Made by a program: the position numbers and the translations under genes. From assembly GCF_000571935.1 (NCBI RefSeq), contig NZ_ATAX01000008.1:124001-188000 (forward strand): a stretch of 64,000 nucleotides of DNA. Direction: 5' to 3'. Under the pieces are notes generated by a model, which saw only the letters and a list, made by a program, of their open reading frames with translations, did no database searches and was not told where the DNA came from. This DNA is from Ruminococcus flavefaciens 007c (GTDB lineage Bacteria > Bacillota > Clostridia > Oscillospirales > Ruminococcaceae). Each line of letters begins with the position of its first letter. Position 1 is the stretch's first letter. Of the stretch, positions 25,683 through 34,873 are shown piece by piece.

Positions 25683-25717
25683 AACATATTATCCTCTGTT
25701 TTCCAAAAAACAGAAAC

Positions 25718-25756
25718 GCCATAGTACTCCTGACGCTTTATCAGGAATACTATGGC
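25718..25756. terminator. Hairpin between convergent genes
   Basis: GCCATAGTA-TCCTGA pairs with TCAGGA-TACTATGGC, a 15-16 bp stem with one mismatch. It lies between the AraC gene and the minus-strand gene ending at 25797. It probably terminates the minus-strand sigma/partner operon. Confidence 0.6.
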
Positions 25757-25796
25757 TTATTTCTTTTATATGAGCATCAGCATGATGCGGAAAGAC

Positions 25797-27311
25797 TTAC
25801 TGAACAAGCTTGTTGTACAGCTCTTCAAGACCGTCTACCTTGTAGATCGTCAATCCCATGGCTGTGGCATATCCCATATCATCCGGATCATACAGAGCTA
25901 AGAACTGTCTGTCCTTCGAGATGTATATGCTTCTCATCTCATTGGTAGTCTCGTTAAGTATTGCTACCATTGCCTCATCAAATTCTGCGTCCATCTCATC
26001 ACCATAGCATGGTCCGAAAGTATTCGGAATGATGCTGTTCAGCTCGTGATTTTCAAAAAAATCCACAAGTATGCTGCGCTTTTCTTCACTGAGTTTAGTA
26101 TTTTCATCACTTACAAATTCCAGCATACTTCTTGTTTGTGTCAGAGGCGGAATAAGATCGGCTGTTACTTTGTTGCCGTCATCCTTTATTGGGTCAGGCT
26201 CTTCTATATTGTATATATCAGTAAGCTTTTCTCCGAAGTCCAAATCCTTGCAGGTATAGAACTTCCAGTCATAGCTCTCAATACGTCCGTTATCATCGTA
26301 TGTTACGTTGTATACGGTAGCAAAATCATCGAAAAATGTTGAAATATACGAAGCGCTGCTGCCTTCATGGTATTCTGCAAGGAAGTTGTTCCTGTTTGGA
26401 AAAAGCGTCCAGTCATAGTAATTTTTCAGGCCGTCAAACTCATACCATGTCTGCGAATCAAACAGCTCTGCTGTCTTATCACGCTGTTCCTGTGTTGCTT
26501 CAACATAGTCAAGAGTGAACGGAGCTACTTTATAATCCTTGGCAAGTATATCACTGAATGGAGACTTTTCACAAACTCCGAGAGTTGTTTCTCCGTAATC
26601 CTCGTCCTTGAGTATCTCATTTACAGCACTTTCAAATGCGTCAAAGTCGATCTTATAGTATCTGCTCTCGATGGGCTCGTCCTCTACTGTCTCGAAGCTC
26701 ATCATGCTTTCTTGGTATGTTACGAAGCCGTCATTGTCAATACGGATCATACATTCAACAGGAGGTGTATCCCCTTTGGTCCACGTAATATGGTATCTCT
26801 GCGACTCATATATCTGTTCCTCTGTTCTTGTCACATTTTCGGTAAGCTCGTCGCCCCAGTCAAACTTGTTAAGGAATTCGTCGAATCTGCTGTATGTCGC
26901 ATCAGAGTACTGGCCGCGTCTTCTGTTAAAGTTGTCCAATTTGTAATCAAAAGAAGTAAAATCACCGAAGGGTGATAATACTACAGGCTCAGTCGTCTCT
27001 GTCACGGAAACGCTTTCGGTGGAAGGAGTACTTTCTGTGGACGATACGCTTCCGTTTCTGTTCATCATGATACCTGTTGCTCCTATACCTGCTGCAACAA
27101 CAGCACAGGCAGCTGCTGCACTGACGAAGCGTATGATATTGTTTTTCGGCTTAACTCTCTCAGCTTTGTACACATAATCTGTATATTCGTCATTATCCTT
27201 TAATTTGATCGTTTTGTTCCTTGCAGTCTCTTCGCAGGCTGCAATGATTCTCTCTTTTGTTTTATCAGACATTTTTATTTTCTCCATTTCTGCTTTAAGC
27301 TTGTTTTTCAT
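25797..27311 (-). CDS. ECF partner membrane protein (putative anti-sigma)
   Basis: The 504-residue protein has a cytoplasmic N-terminal region of about 60 residues and one transmembrane segment (about 62-82, AAAACAVVAAGIGATGIMM). A short Ser/Thr linker leads to a large acidic extracellular domain of about 390 residues with no family I recognise. It starts one base after the sigma gene stop, with aaggag in the end of that gene, so translation is coupled. The topology and coupling are those of an anti-sigma factor, inferred from context rather than motif. The extracellular domain contains many Trp, Tyr and Phe residues and two Cys, which could fit ligand or stress sensing. Confidence 0.75.
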   Translation of the reverse strand: MKNKLKAEMEKIKMSDKTKERIIAACEETARNKTIKLKDNDEYTDYVYKAERVKPKNNIIRFVSAAAACAVVAAGIGATGIMMNRNGSVSSTESTPSTESVSVTETTEPVVLSPFGDFTSFDYKLDNFNRRRGQYSDATYSRFDEFLNKFDWGDELTENVTRTEEQIYESQRYHITWTKGDTPPVECMIRIDNDGFVTYQESMMSFETVEDEPIESRYYKIDFDAFESAVNEILKDEDYGETTLGVCEKSPFSDILAKDYKVAPFTLDYVEATQEQRDKTAELFDSQTWYEFDGLKNYYDWTLFPNRNNFLAEYHEGSSASYISTFFDDFATVYNVTYDDNGRIESYDWKFYTCKDLDFGEKLTDIYNIEEPDPIKDDGNKVTADLIPPLTQTRSMLEFVSDENTKLSEEKRSILVDFFENHELNSIIPNTFGPCYGDEMDAEFDEAMVAILNETTNEMRSIYISKDRQFLALYDPDDMGYATAMGLTIYKVDGLEELYNKLVQ

Positions 27312-27312
27312 A

Positions 27313-27786
27313 TCACATATACTCCTTTCTGTACTTTTCCTTAAGCAGCTTTCTGCCTCTGGACAGGCGCATTTTTACTGCGGATTGACTCAAACCCGTG
27401 ATCTCAGCGATCTCGTTGATATTATAGTCCTGAACATAGTAAAGAACAAGTATAATCCTGTATTTTTCCTTCAGCTCCATCAACGCCTCGAGTATACCGC
27501 TGTCTGTTTTTTCCACAGTGAAGCTCATAAGAGCTTCTTCTCCTTCAGTCTGATGGCGGGTGCGGAATCTCAGCATATCTCGACATTTATTTGAAGCCAC
27601 CTTGATGAGCCAGGCTTTTTCATGGCCTTCGCTTTCAAACTCGGGAGATTTTTCAAAGAGTTTTATAAATGTCTCCTGTACGGCGTCTTCGGCATCGGCA
27701 GAGTTTTTTAACATAACAAGGCATATCCTGTACAGCATATCGCTGTATTTTCCGACCGCCTCGCGAGCGCAGTCGCTTGTAAGCAT
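27313..27786 (-). CDS. ECF-type RNA polymerase sigma factor
   Basis: The 157-residue sigma-70 family protein has region 2 at the N-terminal half (YSDMLYRICLVMLKN, then ADAEDAVQETFIKLFEK) and region 4 near the C-terminus (ELKEKYRIILVLYYVQDYNINEIAEITGLS, then QSAVKMRLSRGRKLLKEKY). It resembles the SigW/SigV-like group. The start at 27786 (MLTSDCARE) has aaggag 11 bases upstream; in-frame codons to 27813 overlap that site. It is coupled to the membrane protein gene that follows. It is distinct from the ECF gene at 19780: the sequences differ clearly and the region 4 helix is of another type. Confidence 0.93.
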   Translation of the reverse strand: MLTSDCAREAVGKYSDMLYRICLVMLKNSADAEDAVQETFIKLFEKSPEFESEGHEKAWLIKVASNKCRDMLRFRTRHQTEGEEALMSFTVEKTDSGILEALMELKEKYRIILVLYYVQDYNINEIAEITGLSQSAVKMRLSRGRKLLKEKYRKEYM

Positions 27787-27863
27787 TGCATCATCAACTC
27801 CTTTCACTAACAATACGCATGGAGAAAAAATAAAGTCACATTATTATAACATTTTTCTGAGAA

Positions 27864-27895
27864 AATGAAAAGACAGCCGATTTGCACCGACTGCC
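27864..27895 (-). terminator. Terminator downstream of the xylanase gene
   Basis: On the minus strand GGCAGTCG pairs with CGGCTGTC (two G-U pairs), followed by TTTTCATTTTC. A second stem (GTGCCGA/TCGGCAC, 27935-27960) lies between it and the xylanase stop. Confidence 0.6.
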
Positions 27896-27991
27896 TTTCA
27901 GGGGATATTAAAATTTGGAGAAATCTTAATTAGGGTGCCGACCACCGAAATGATCGGCACATTTAAATCATTGATAAGCTTTAAGGCTTTA

Positions 27992-30900
27992 TCAGCAGCG
28001 CTTGTAGATTACGCCGCCCTGGAGAGTCTTACCCTTTGCAGCAAACATCTCAGAAATGCTTACGTTCTGGTAACCATTCTGTGCGAGCCAAGGAAGAACT
28101 TCTTCCATAGCCTGTGCTGTTGCAGCATAGTTCTCGTGGCAGAGTACGATACAACCGTCAAGTGAACCGTTCTGTGCAGCCTGCTTGATAGTGTTAACGA
28201 TCTCGCTGGATGAAGCGCCTGCCCAGTCTCTTGTATCAAGACCGCAGTCGATAAGCGGAACGTCATACAGAGCTGACTTAACTGCTCCGCCGCCATCGAG
28301 GTAAGGAAGTCTCATGAGGTGTGAAGGCTCAGTGCCGATGATGCTCTTGAGCTTGCTGTTGCACTGCTCCCACTGATATCTGATATCGTTAGAGCTCAGC
28401 GTGCTGAGACCGCCCTCGGGATGTGACTTAGTGTGGTTAGCAACTTCCATGCCATTCTGATACTCGTACTTGATCTGATCAGTTGTCTTGATCCAGTCAC
28501 TTACGATGAAGAATGTAGCTGTCATATTGTTCTTGATAAGAGCATCGATGATTCTGTAAGCAGGATCACTTCTGTTTGTAGCTGATGCACCGTCATCAAA
28601 TGAGATAGCGCAGAGCTTCTTACCTGTAAGAACAGGAGTCTTCTTCTCGGGGAGAGTACCTGTGCCGCCTGTAACTACTGAAGACTTTGTGCCCTCTGCA
28701 GCAACGAGTACATCGTCAAGGTAGAAGTCCATAAGGTCACCTGAATCCTGGATAGTCTCAACATAGAGAACCATATCGCCGGAATTGCTGGGGATTGTGA
28801 ATGAAGTATTCTCAAGCTTTGTCCACTCACCGCTCTTGCAGTCAGCCTTAGCGATTGAAGTATAAACTGCGTCATCGCCTTCGCCCTGCTGGAGTGAGAT
28901 CTGGAATGTAGCTGTCTTGCCTGAATTCTGGCCAACTGCAGCACTGATGCTGTATGTCTCGCCAGCCTTGAAGTCGGAACCGAGGCTTATAGCTGCACCG
29001 TTCCACTCATACTGTCTGCCTGAAACCTCAAGTGACTTACCTGATGTACCATAGTAAGCATCGCTTGTAGGTGTAGCTGAAGCACTGCCTCTGCCTTCCC
29101 ACTTGCCTGCGCCTGAATTGAAGTTATCATTTATCGAGCCCTTGGCACTGGGTGTAGCAACAGTTGTAGTTGTGGTTGTTATAGGAGCATTTGTTGTAGT
29201 AGTCTTTACTGTAAGACTGCTGGAATAGCTCTCAGGGAGAGTGCTTACTAATCCGAGAAGCTTTCTCTGGATAGTAACAGCATCGTCATTTGTTACGCCG
29301 CCGCCTGCTTCGCAAACGTCTGCGTTAGCTCTTCCTGTTTCGCTGAGCTTGTACTTATTGGGATTAGCAAGTGCCTGCATGATGAAGATAGCATCTGCAA
29401 GGTCAACTGTACCGTCGCAGTTAGCGTCGCCCCACTTGGAAACCTTCTTCTCAAGCTCTTCCTTAGGATCGATAGGCTTTGTAGTTGTAGTTGTTGTAGT
29501 TGTTGTGGTTGTAGTAGTAGTTGTAGTTGTTACAGGAGCTGTATCGTCCAGTATCTTGAGAAGGTCATTATAGAATGACTTTGGCTGGTAGCTGCTGAAA
29601 GGAAGCGGTGAACCACCGTTCTGATTTGCTCTCCAGCTTCTCTCATCTGTTGTACCCCAGAGGGTTACGCAAGAGATATTCTTGGAGTGGTTAGCAAGTA
29701 TCTGGAAGATATCCTTATAAGCCTTGTCGTTATGACCAGTCTTGTTAGTGATATCAAGCTCTGTTACCTGAACATCAAGTCCGAGGCTCTCGAACTTCTT
29801 GAGAGCTGCCTCATATGTGCTTGCAGAAGGATAATCATCAGCAAGGTGTGACTGCATACCGATTCCGTCGATATAGTCGCCCTCTGCCATTACCTTCTTA
29901 GCCATATTGTAGAGGTCTGTAGTCTTGGGCTCAATGTACTCGTTGAAGTCATTGAGGTAGAGCTTACAATCTGAAGGAGCGTAAGTTCTTGCATACTTGA
30001 ACGCATTGATTACGAACTCAGGATTGTCCTGACCGTAAACTCTTGTCCAGCCTGACTCAGAACCGGGTCTCATCTTACCGCCGTCCTGAATGAAGAGCTC
30101 GTTACATACGTCATATGAATGGAGCTTAAGATTCGGATACTTCTGCTTGATCAGCGAGAATGTATTCTTTATCATGCTCTCGAGACGCTTGTTCATTCTG
30201 TCCTTTGAAACATCTCTGCCGTTCTCCTGGAAGATGCTGTTAGGAGTCTGGCTGTACCATACGAAGGTATGGCCACGAACGCCGAGACCGTTCTTCTCAG
30301 CGAACTTGAGAGCTGCATCTGCAGTATCAAGTTTGATGCTGATGTTGTCGCCGCTTACGCCTGCAACTATATCCTGGGGCTTCATTTCATTCTCACAGGT
30401 AATAGAGTTATAATTCTTGAGGATGAAATCCTGACCCTGCTGAGTCTTTATCTCGCCCTGGCTTACAGAGGTACCGAGTCTGAAGTGAGGACCTGCATGA
30501 TCCTTGAAGCCCGAGCCGCCCTTTACATATGTGTAATCGAGGTTAGCGTGGCCTGTAGAAGTAGTCGGAGTAGCAACTGTTGTACCGGGATCGGTTGTGG
30601 ATGTACCGGGATCTACAGTTGAAGATGTAGAACCAACCTTGCCCTGTCCCTCAACGACGGGTGACTTTGTACCTGACTTTGAACCCTGAGCAACGTCAAT
30701 ATAGAAATCTGTGAGCTCGCCGGAATCCTCGGGAGTCTCAACATAGAGTATCATATCACCGCTGTTGCTGGGGATCTTGAAGGAAGTATTCTCGAGCTTT
30801 GTCCAAACGCCGCTCTTAACGTCTTCCTTTGCGATAGCTGTATAAGAAGCGCTGTTGCCGTCGCCCTGCTGCAGTGAAAGCTGCATGGGAACGGTCTTGC

Positions 30901-31906
30901 CTGACTTCTGGAGAACGCCTACGCTGAAGCTGTAGGTCTGTCCGGGAACGAATGCTGCTGAATCAAGAGTGATAGCTGCGCCGTTCCATTCTTTCTCTCT
31001 GCCAGTTACAGCGAGAGCCTTGCTTCCGTCATAGCTGACATCCGAAGTAGCGGAAACTGAAGCACTTCCTCTGCCTGTCCAGCTGTCTTCGCCGCTTTCG
31101 AAAGTGCTCTGGAAGTAGTTGCCGTTCTTATCGGGCTCAACTGAAGGTGTTGAAGGAGTAACCTCTCCGCCGCCACCCTTGCCGGTGGTAACAGTGATGC
31201 TCTTAACATTAGCTGAACCGTTTGAACGGTAGCCTTCGATATTGAGTGAAACCTCATAAAGAGTACCTGACATATCGAGGCCTGCCTTTGACCATGCGTC
31301 AAAGTGGCCGCTTACGTCGATAGTGCCCTTCATGTAGTTTGTGGTATTATTTCTTGAACCGCTGGTCTGGCGAACACTCCAGTACTGAGGGAATGTTGCA
31401 TTACCATCAAGAGAGGGCTGATTGTAACGCATTGACTTACGGATCTTATAGCCGTTTCCGTTAAGAGTTACGTTACCGTAATTGTCACCGCCTCCGGGTG
31501 GCTCCCAATCGCCCCAGCCTTCAACGATGTAGTACTCCATAAGGGGATTTCTTGTCCATCCGTAAACGCACATATAAGAATTTCCCCTAGGTGTGTACTC
31601 AACGTCATAGGTAAGAGTGATGCCGTTAAGTGCCTTGTAGTTGATCTTCTGGCTGTCGTAGTTCTTTCCCATACGAGCCAGGAAGTTCTCTATACCGCTC
31701 CAGGAACAGGTAAATGAACCTGCGCCGGGATTCATGGAAACTGTACCGGTATAGTTCTGATTCCACATCTCATAGTCGTAACCGCCGATGTTTCCTCTCT
31801 GCTGCTGATCGGCAGCATAAGCAGAAGGAATACAAGGGAGGCTTGCAGCGATCATCGTAGCTGTTGCAGATACGCTGACGAGCTTCTTGAAGATGCCCTT
31901 TTTCAT
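27992..31906 (-). CDS. Multidomain dockerin-bearing xylanase/esterase (GH11-CBM22-GH10-Doc-CBM22-CE4)
   Basis: The product is a secreted, cellulosome-type enzyme of 1304 residues for xylan breakdown. Order: signal peptide (1-32, ending AYA); GH11 xylanase (about 40-242) with nucleophile E124 in MEYYIVEGWG and acid/base E224 in NIEGYRSNGS; CBM22 (about 262-408); GH10 xylanase (about 455-787) with acid/base E603 in YDVCNELF and nucleophile E716 in VQVTELD; poly-Thr linker; type I dockerin (about 825-885); second Thr linker; second CBM22 (about 925-1070); CE4 esterase/deacetylase (about 1097-1290) with D1104-D1105 in SFDDG, HTKSH (H1158, H1162), RLPY and LCHE. The two CBM22 modules are close copies. 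ATG 31906 is chosen because gtgagg lies 9 bases upstream; ATG 31915 overlaps it. Regulation is unclear, but a sugar-sensor diguanylate cyclase is divergent. Confidence 0.97.
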   Translation of the reverse strand: MKKGIFKKLVSVSATATMIAASLPCIPSAYAADQQQRGNIGGYDYEMWNQNYTGTVSMNPGAGSFTCSWSGIENFLARMGKNYDSQKINYKALNGITLTYDVEYTPRGNSYMCVYGWTRNPLMEYYIVEGWGDWEPPGGGDNYGNVTLNGNGYKIRKSMRYNQPSLDGNATFPQYWSVRQTSGSRNNTTNYMKGTIDVSGHFDAWSKAGLDMSGTLYEVSLNIEGYRSNGSANVKSITVTTGKGGGGEVTPSTPSVEPDKNGNYFQSTFESGEDSWTGRGSASVSATSDVSYDGSKALAVTGREKEWNGAAITLDSAAFVPGQTYSFSVGVLQKSGKTVPMQLSLQQGDGNSASYTAIAKEDVKSGVWTKLENTSFKIPSNSGDMILYVETPEDSGELTDFYIDVAQGSKSGTKSPVVEGQGKVGSTSSTVDPGTSTTDPGTTVATPTTSTGHANLDYTYVKGGSGFKDHAGPHFRLGTSVSQGEIKTQQGQDFILKNYNSITCENEMKPQDIVAGVSGDNISIKLDTADAALKFAEKNGLGVRGHTFVWYSQTPNSIFQENGRDVSKDRMNKRLESMIKNTFSLIKQKYPNLKLHSYDVCNELFIQDGGKMRPGSESGWTRVYGQDNPEFVINAFKYARTYAPSDCKLYLNDFNEYIEPKTTDLYNMAKKVMAEGDYIDGIGMQSHLADDYPSASTYEAALKKFESLGLDVQVTELDITNKTGHNDKAYKDIFQILANHSKNISCVTLWGTTDERSWRANQNGGSPLPFSSYQPKSFYNDLLKILDDTAPVTTTTTTTTTTTTTTTTTKPIDPKEELEKKVSKWGDANCDGTVDLADAIFIMQALANPNKYKLSETGRANADVCEAGGGVTNDDAVTIQRKLLGLVSTLPESYSSSLTVKTTTTNAPITTTTTTVATPSAKGSINDNFNSGAGKWEGRGSASATPTSDAYYGTSGKSLEVSGRQYEWNGAAISLGSDFKAGETYSISAAVGQNSGKTATFQISLQQGEGDDAVYTSIAKADCKSGEWTKLENTSFTIPSNSGDMVLYVETIQDSGDLMDFYLDDVLVAAEGTKSSVVTGGTGTLPEKKTPVLTGKKLCAISFDDGASATNRSDPAYRIIDALIKNNMTATFFIVSDWIKTTDQIKYEYQNGMEVANHTKSHPEGGLSTLSSNDIRYQWEQCNSKLKSIIGTEPSHLMRLPYLDGGGAVKSALYDVPLIDCGLDTRDWAGASSSEIVNTIKQAAQNGSLDGCIVLCHENYAATAQAMEEVLPWLAQNGYQNVSISEMFAAKGKTLQGGVIYKRC

Positions 31907-32420
31907 TTTAATCATTCCTCACTTTCATTATCGTGATTTTGAATTAGCGTACAACCAAAGAAAAGCGCAAAAGCACAACTCTGCCTTTGTGTCCCTCCTT
32001 TTCTTCAGCTTCTGACTTCATTTTATTACATTTCTGTGAACTATTCAAGTCAAATTTTGCTAACAATTTTTGGGCTTGCTCATTTTTTGCTCTTTTTGTA
32101 CATATTAGCTTACTTTTGATGCGTTTTTTTATACAATTCACAAGGCAGCAGTGTTTAATCGCAACATTCCAAGCGCAATATGTTATGTGCTCTTATATTA
32201 TTATGCTAAACAGGCTGTACATTCTGCGTTTGTTTATACAGTTTTTTGGTGTCGCAAGCTACTTTTGATAAGCACAATAAGTCATCGATTCCAGCTGTGA
32301 TAACCACCGTTTTGTCCTACCACTTTTTTCTTTGTACATAAAGATGTCCAGCCTGTTTCGTTGTTCTGCACAAAAGAAATTGTCTTTTAATGTGAATTTC
32401 TCCAAAAATTCAATAAAGCC
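31907..32420. other. Long AT-rich divergent intergenic region
   Basis: About 510 AT-rich bases lie upstream of the divergent xylanase and diguanylate cyclase genes. I see no gene in it. The 200 bases nearest the xylanase would be its 5' leader. No consensus promoter for the xylanase could be picked with confidence. Its length suggests several regulator sites. Confidence 0.5.
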
Positions 32421-32448
32421 TTTATTTTTTTCACATATATGGTATAAT
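32421..32448 (+). promoter_or_regulatory. Probable promoter of the diguanylate cyclase gene
   Basis: A weak TTTATT (32421-32426) and a perfect TATAAT (32443-32448) are spaced by 16 bases, 38 bases before the start codon. Confidence 0.5.
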
Positions 32449-32486
32449 AAAATTAAGCATATTAATCCATTAAAAGAGGGGATAGC

Positions 32487-34397
32487 ATGGATTCCAAAAA
32501 GATAAAAAACATTGTAGTAGTCGTTTCAGGCCTTGACGAAGAGTATCAGTATAATATAATTCTCGGCATGAACAAGTTTGCCGAGGAGCATAATATCAAT
32601 GTCTCTTATTTTGCCGCATTCGTCGGAATGGTGGGAAGCAAGACCTTTGACATAGGGGAAAGAAGCATCTATAATCTCGTTGACTATTCGCGCTTTGACG
32701 GCGCTCTCCTCATGACAAACACCTTCGGTTCAGCCGAGATACGCGAGAATATATTCAGTAAGGTCCGCAGCTCGGGCATACCTGTGATCGTGTTCGAGAG
32801 CCATGAATACCCTGAGTTTTACGACATCAGGATAGATAATTTCAGCGTAATGAAGGATCTGGTTAATCATATCATCCGCCACCACGGCGCAAAGGTCATC
32901 AACTATATCTCTGGTCCTCTCGCCAATCCCGAGGGAAAGGCCAGATATGACGCTTTTCTCAGCGCTATGGAGGAAAACGGGCTCACCACAGAGGAAAAGC
33001 GCATCTATTACGGCGATTTCAAAAGCTATGACGGCAAGCTGGCAATAGATGACTTTGTGAACTCAAAGTTGCCGCTGCCAGACGCCTTTATATGTGCAAA
33101 TGACAGTATGGCTCTTACAGCCATTTCCTCACTGGAGAAGCTCGGCTACAAGATACCCGATGACGTAATGGTCACGGGCTTTGATTACACTTTCAACGCG
33201 AGAAATTGCAGTCCCGCCATAACATCGGTAAAGCGTCCGCTTTACAGTGCGGGATATACAGCCATGAACGTGCTCTTCAATGTAATCGAGGGCAGGGAGC
33301 AGCCGCGCTCCACGGTTCTTGAAGCAACTGCGGTCTTTACGGAGAGCTGCGGCTGCAAGAACGCCGAAACCGACGATCTTATTTCCTACAAGAAGACAAC
33401 GTACCGAAAAATAGAGGCCACCAACAACAATATCCTTATGGTAAACCGACTTACAGCAGGCCTTGCCGAGACCGAAACGGCTTCAGAGTTCTTCGACGTC
33501 ATCAACGCTCTTATCTCAGAGCTGGAATGTGAGAAATTCCAGTTCTGTCTGACCGAGGACTGGCAGGACGCTTTCAATACAGGCTCGCTTACAACCTCCC
33601 ACAACGGCTATTCGGGATATATGACCGCCCCCCTCATCTGGGACAACGGCCAGCGCAGGAGCGTGGGCTACTACCCCAGCAGCAATATGTTCCCCGAGGG
33701 CTTCGAGGAGAGAAGCTGCGTGAACTATTTCCTGCCGCTCCATTTCGGAGACCGCTGTCTTGGCTATTACATAATAACCAACGGAGATTTCCCTATATAC
33801 AGTCTCCTCTGTCATACCCTGACTATGGTGCTCAGCAACTCCATAGAGAATATCCGAAAGCTTTTCCACCTCAACAAGGCAATGGACGAGCTCAACCGTC
33901 TCTACGTTATAGATCCCCTTTGCAATATATACAACCGCAACGGCTTCATAAACCTTGCTGACGATATGTTCAGGGAGTGCGTAGCAAAAAAACAGCAGAT
34001 AATGCTCAGCTTCATAGATATGGACGGCCTGAAGTTCATAAACGACAATTACGGCCATAACGAAGGCGATTTCGCAATACAGCGCCTTGCGAACATTATC
34101 AGCAGCTGCTGCGGAAAAGGCAGTATATGTGCACGTTTCGGCGGTGACGAGTTCGTGATATTCTCAGTGAATGCCACAGACAATGACGTAACGTCTCTTG
34201 AACACAGATTCAATCTTGAGCTTGAGAATATAAATAATCTCATCACAAAGCCCTATGTTATATCTGCAAGTATCGGCAGCATCCTCACGCTGGCCAATGA
34301 GAACGATACTCTTTACAGCATCATCAAAATGGCTGACGACAAGATGTATGAGATCAAAAAAGCAAAAAAGGCTGCAAGAAAATCCGAAAAGATATAA
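32487..34397 (+). CDS. Cytoplasmic sugar-sensor diguanylate cyclase (LacI-type sensor + GGDEF)
   Basis: The 636-residue protein has no signal peptide and no helix-turn-helix. Residues about 6-285 are a LacI/periplasmic-binding-protein-like sensor (KNIVVVVSGLDEEYQYNIIL; PDAFICANDSMALTAI; PDDVMVTGFDYT). A linker region with ESCGCKN and a GAF-like segment (about 300-455) follows. Residues about 470-625 are a GGDEF domain with the active loop GGDEF at 552-556 and metal ligand D511 in FIDMDG. The upstream RxxD inhibitory site is missing, so product inhibition may be absent. It should make cyclic di-GMP in response to an intracellular sugar. It is divergent from the xylanase gene. The start follows agaggggat. 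Confidence 0.92.
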   Translation: MDSKKIKNIVVVVSGLDEEYQYNIILGMNKFAEEHNINVSYFAAFVGMVGSKTFDIGERSIYNLVDYSRFDGALLMTNTFGSAEIRENIFSKVRSSGIPVIVFESHEYPEFYDIRIDNFSVMKDLVNHIIRHHGAKVINYISGPLANPEGKARYDAFLSAMEENGLTTEEKRIYYGDFKSYDGKLAIDDFVNSKLPLPDAFICANDSMALTAISSLEKLGYKIPDDVMVTGFDYTFNARNCSPAITSVKRPLYSAGYTAMNVLFNVIEGREQPRSTVLEATAVFTESCGCKNAETDDLISYKKTTYRKIEATNNNILMVNRLTAGLAETETASEFFDVINALISELECEKFQFCLTEDWQDAFNTGSLTTSHNGYSGYMTAPLIWDNGQRRSVGYYPSSNMFPEGFEERSCVNYFLPLHFGDRCLGYYIITNGDFPIYSLLCHTLTMVLSNSIENIRKLFHLNKAMDELNRLYVIDPLCNIYNRNGFINLADDMFRECVAKKQQIMLSFIDMDGLKFINDNYGHNEGDFAIQRLANIISSCCGKGSICARFGGDEFVIFSVNATDNDVTSLEHRFNLELENINNLITKPYVISASIGSILTLANENDTLYSIIKMADDKMYEIKKAKKAARKSEKI

Positions 34398-34430
34398 AAA
34401 AAGCCGTATTACGGCGTCAATACAGAAAAT

Positions 34431-34466
34431 CAGCCCCGAGGCAAAACGCTTCGGGGCTGTTAATTT
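34431..34466. terminator. Bidirectional terminator between convergent genes
   Basis: CAGCCCCGA pairs with TCGGGGCTG. T-rich DNA follows on the plus strand, and a short A/T-rich flank suits the minus strand. Confidence 0.75.
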
Positions 34467-34467
34467 T

Positions 34468-34869
34468 TTATGCCTTTCGGAAGCCCATGCACTGTACTGC
34501 GGCAACAGGGTTTCCCAGCTCATCTCTTATATCCACATTATAGCAGCAGATAGTCCTGCCGTCCTTTATCAGCCTTGCCTCTGCAATTATGCGTTCTGTC
34601 TTCGGAACTCCGATAAAGGAGGCGTCGCAGTTCAGGCCGACTACTCCCCCGTTCTGCCAGTTGGAAGCGACCGCAAAAGCAAAATCAGCAAGAGTAAAGT
34701 ATACTCCGCCCATGACACCGCCCACGGCATTCATGTGATGCTCGTTGAGAACAAGGCTGCATTTGGAATAATGATCGCCTATCTCGTCTATTACCGCGCC
34801 TGCCTCTGTGGCAAATCGGTCTCCGCGGAAGTATCCGCGTACCTTTTCAAGTGTTTCATTATCAGTCAT
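34468..34869 (-). CDS. Hotdog-fold thioesterase, PaaI-like
   Basis: The 133-residue protein has the PaaI/YdiI hotdog fold, with HHMNAVGGVMGGVYFTLADFAFAVA as the signature active-site helix region. Such enzymes hydrolyse acyl- or aryl-CoA thioesters. The specific substrate is not known. The start MTDNET at 34869 follows caggaggtaata; the upstream in-frame ATG at 34896 lies inside the previous gene. It begins 4 bases after the acetyltransferase gene stop at 34874, so the two are co-transcribed. Confidence 0.88.
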   Translation of the reverse strand: MTDNETLEKVRGYFRGDRFATEAGAVIDEIGDHYSKCSLVLNEHHMNAVGGVMGGVYFTLADFAFAVASNWQNGGVVGLNCDASFIGVPKTERIIAEARLIKDGRTICCYNVDIRDELGNPVAAVQCMGFRKA

Positions 34870-34873
34870 TGTA

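Noticed and set aside
29476-29535. Trinucleotide-rich minus-strand tract as a non-coding microsatellite
   Set aside because: It is in frame and codes for the poly-Thr linker between GH10 and the dockerin of the xylanase.
33516-34058. 180-codon antisense frame inside the diguanylate cyclase gene
   Set aside because: The plus-strand gene has complete sensor and GGDEF domains here. The antisense frame has no ribosome site or motif.
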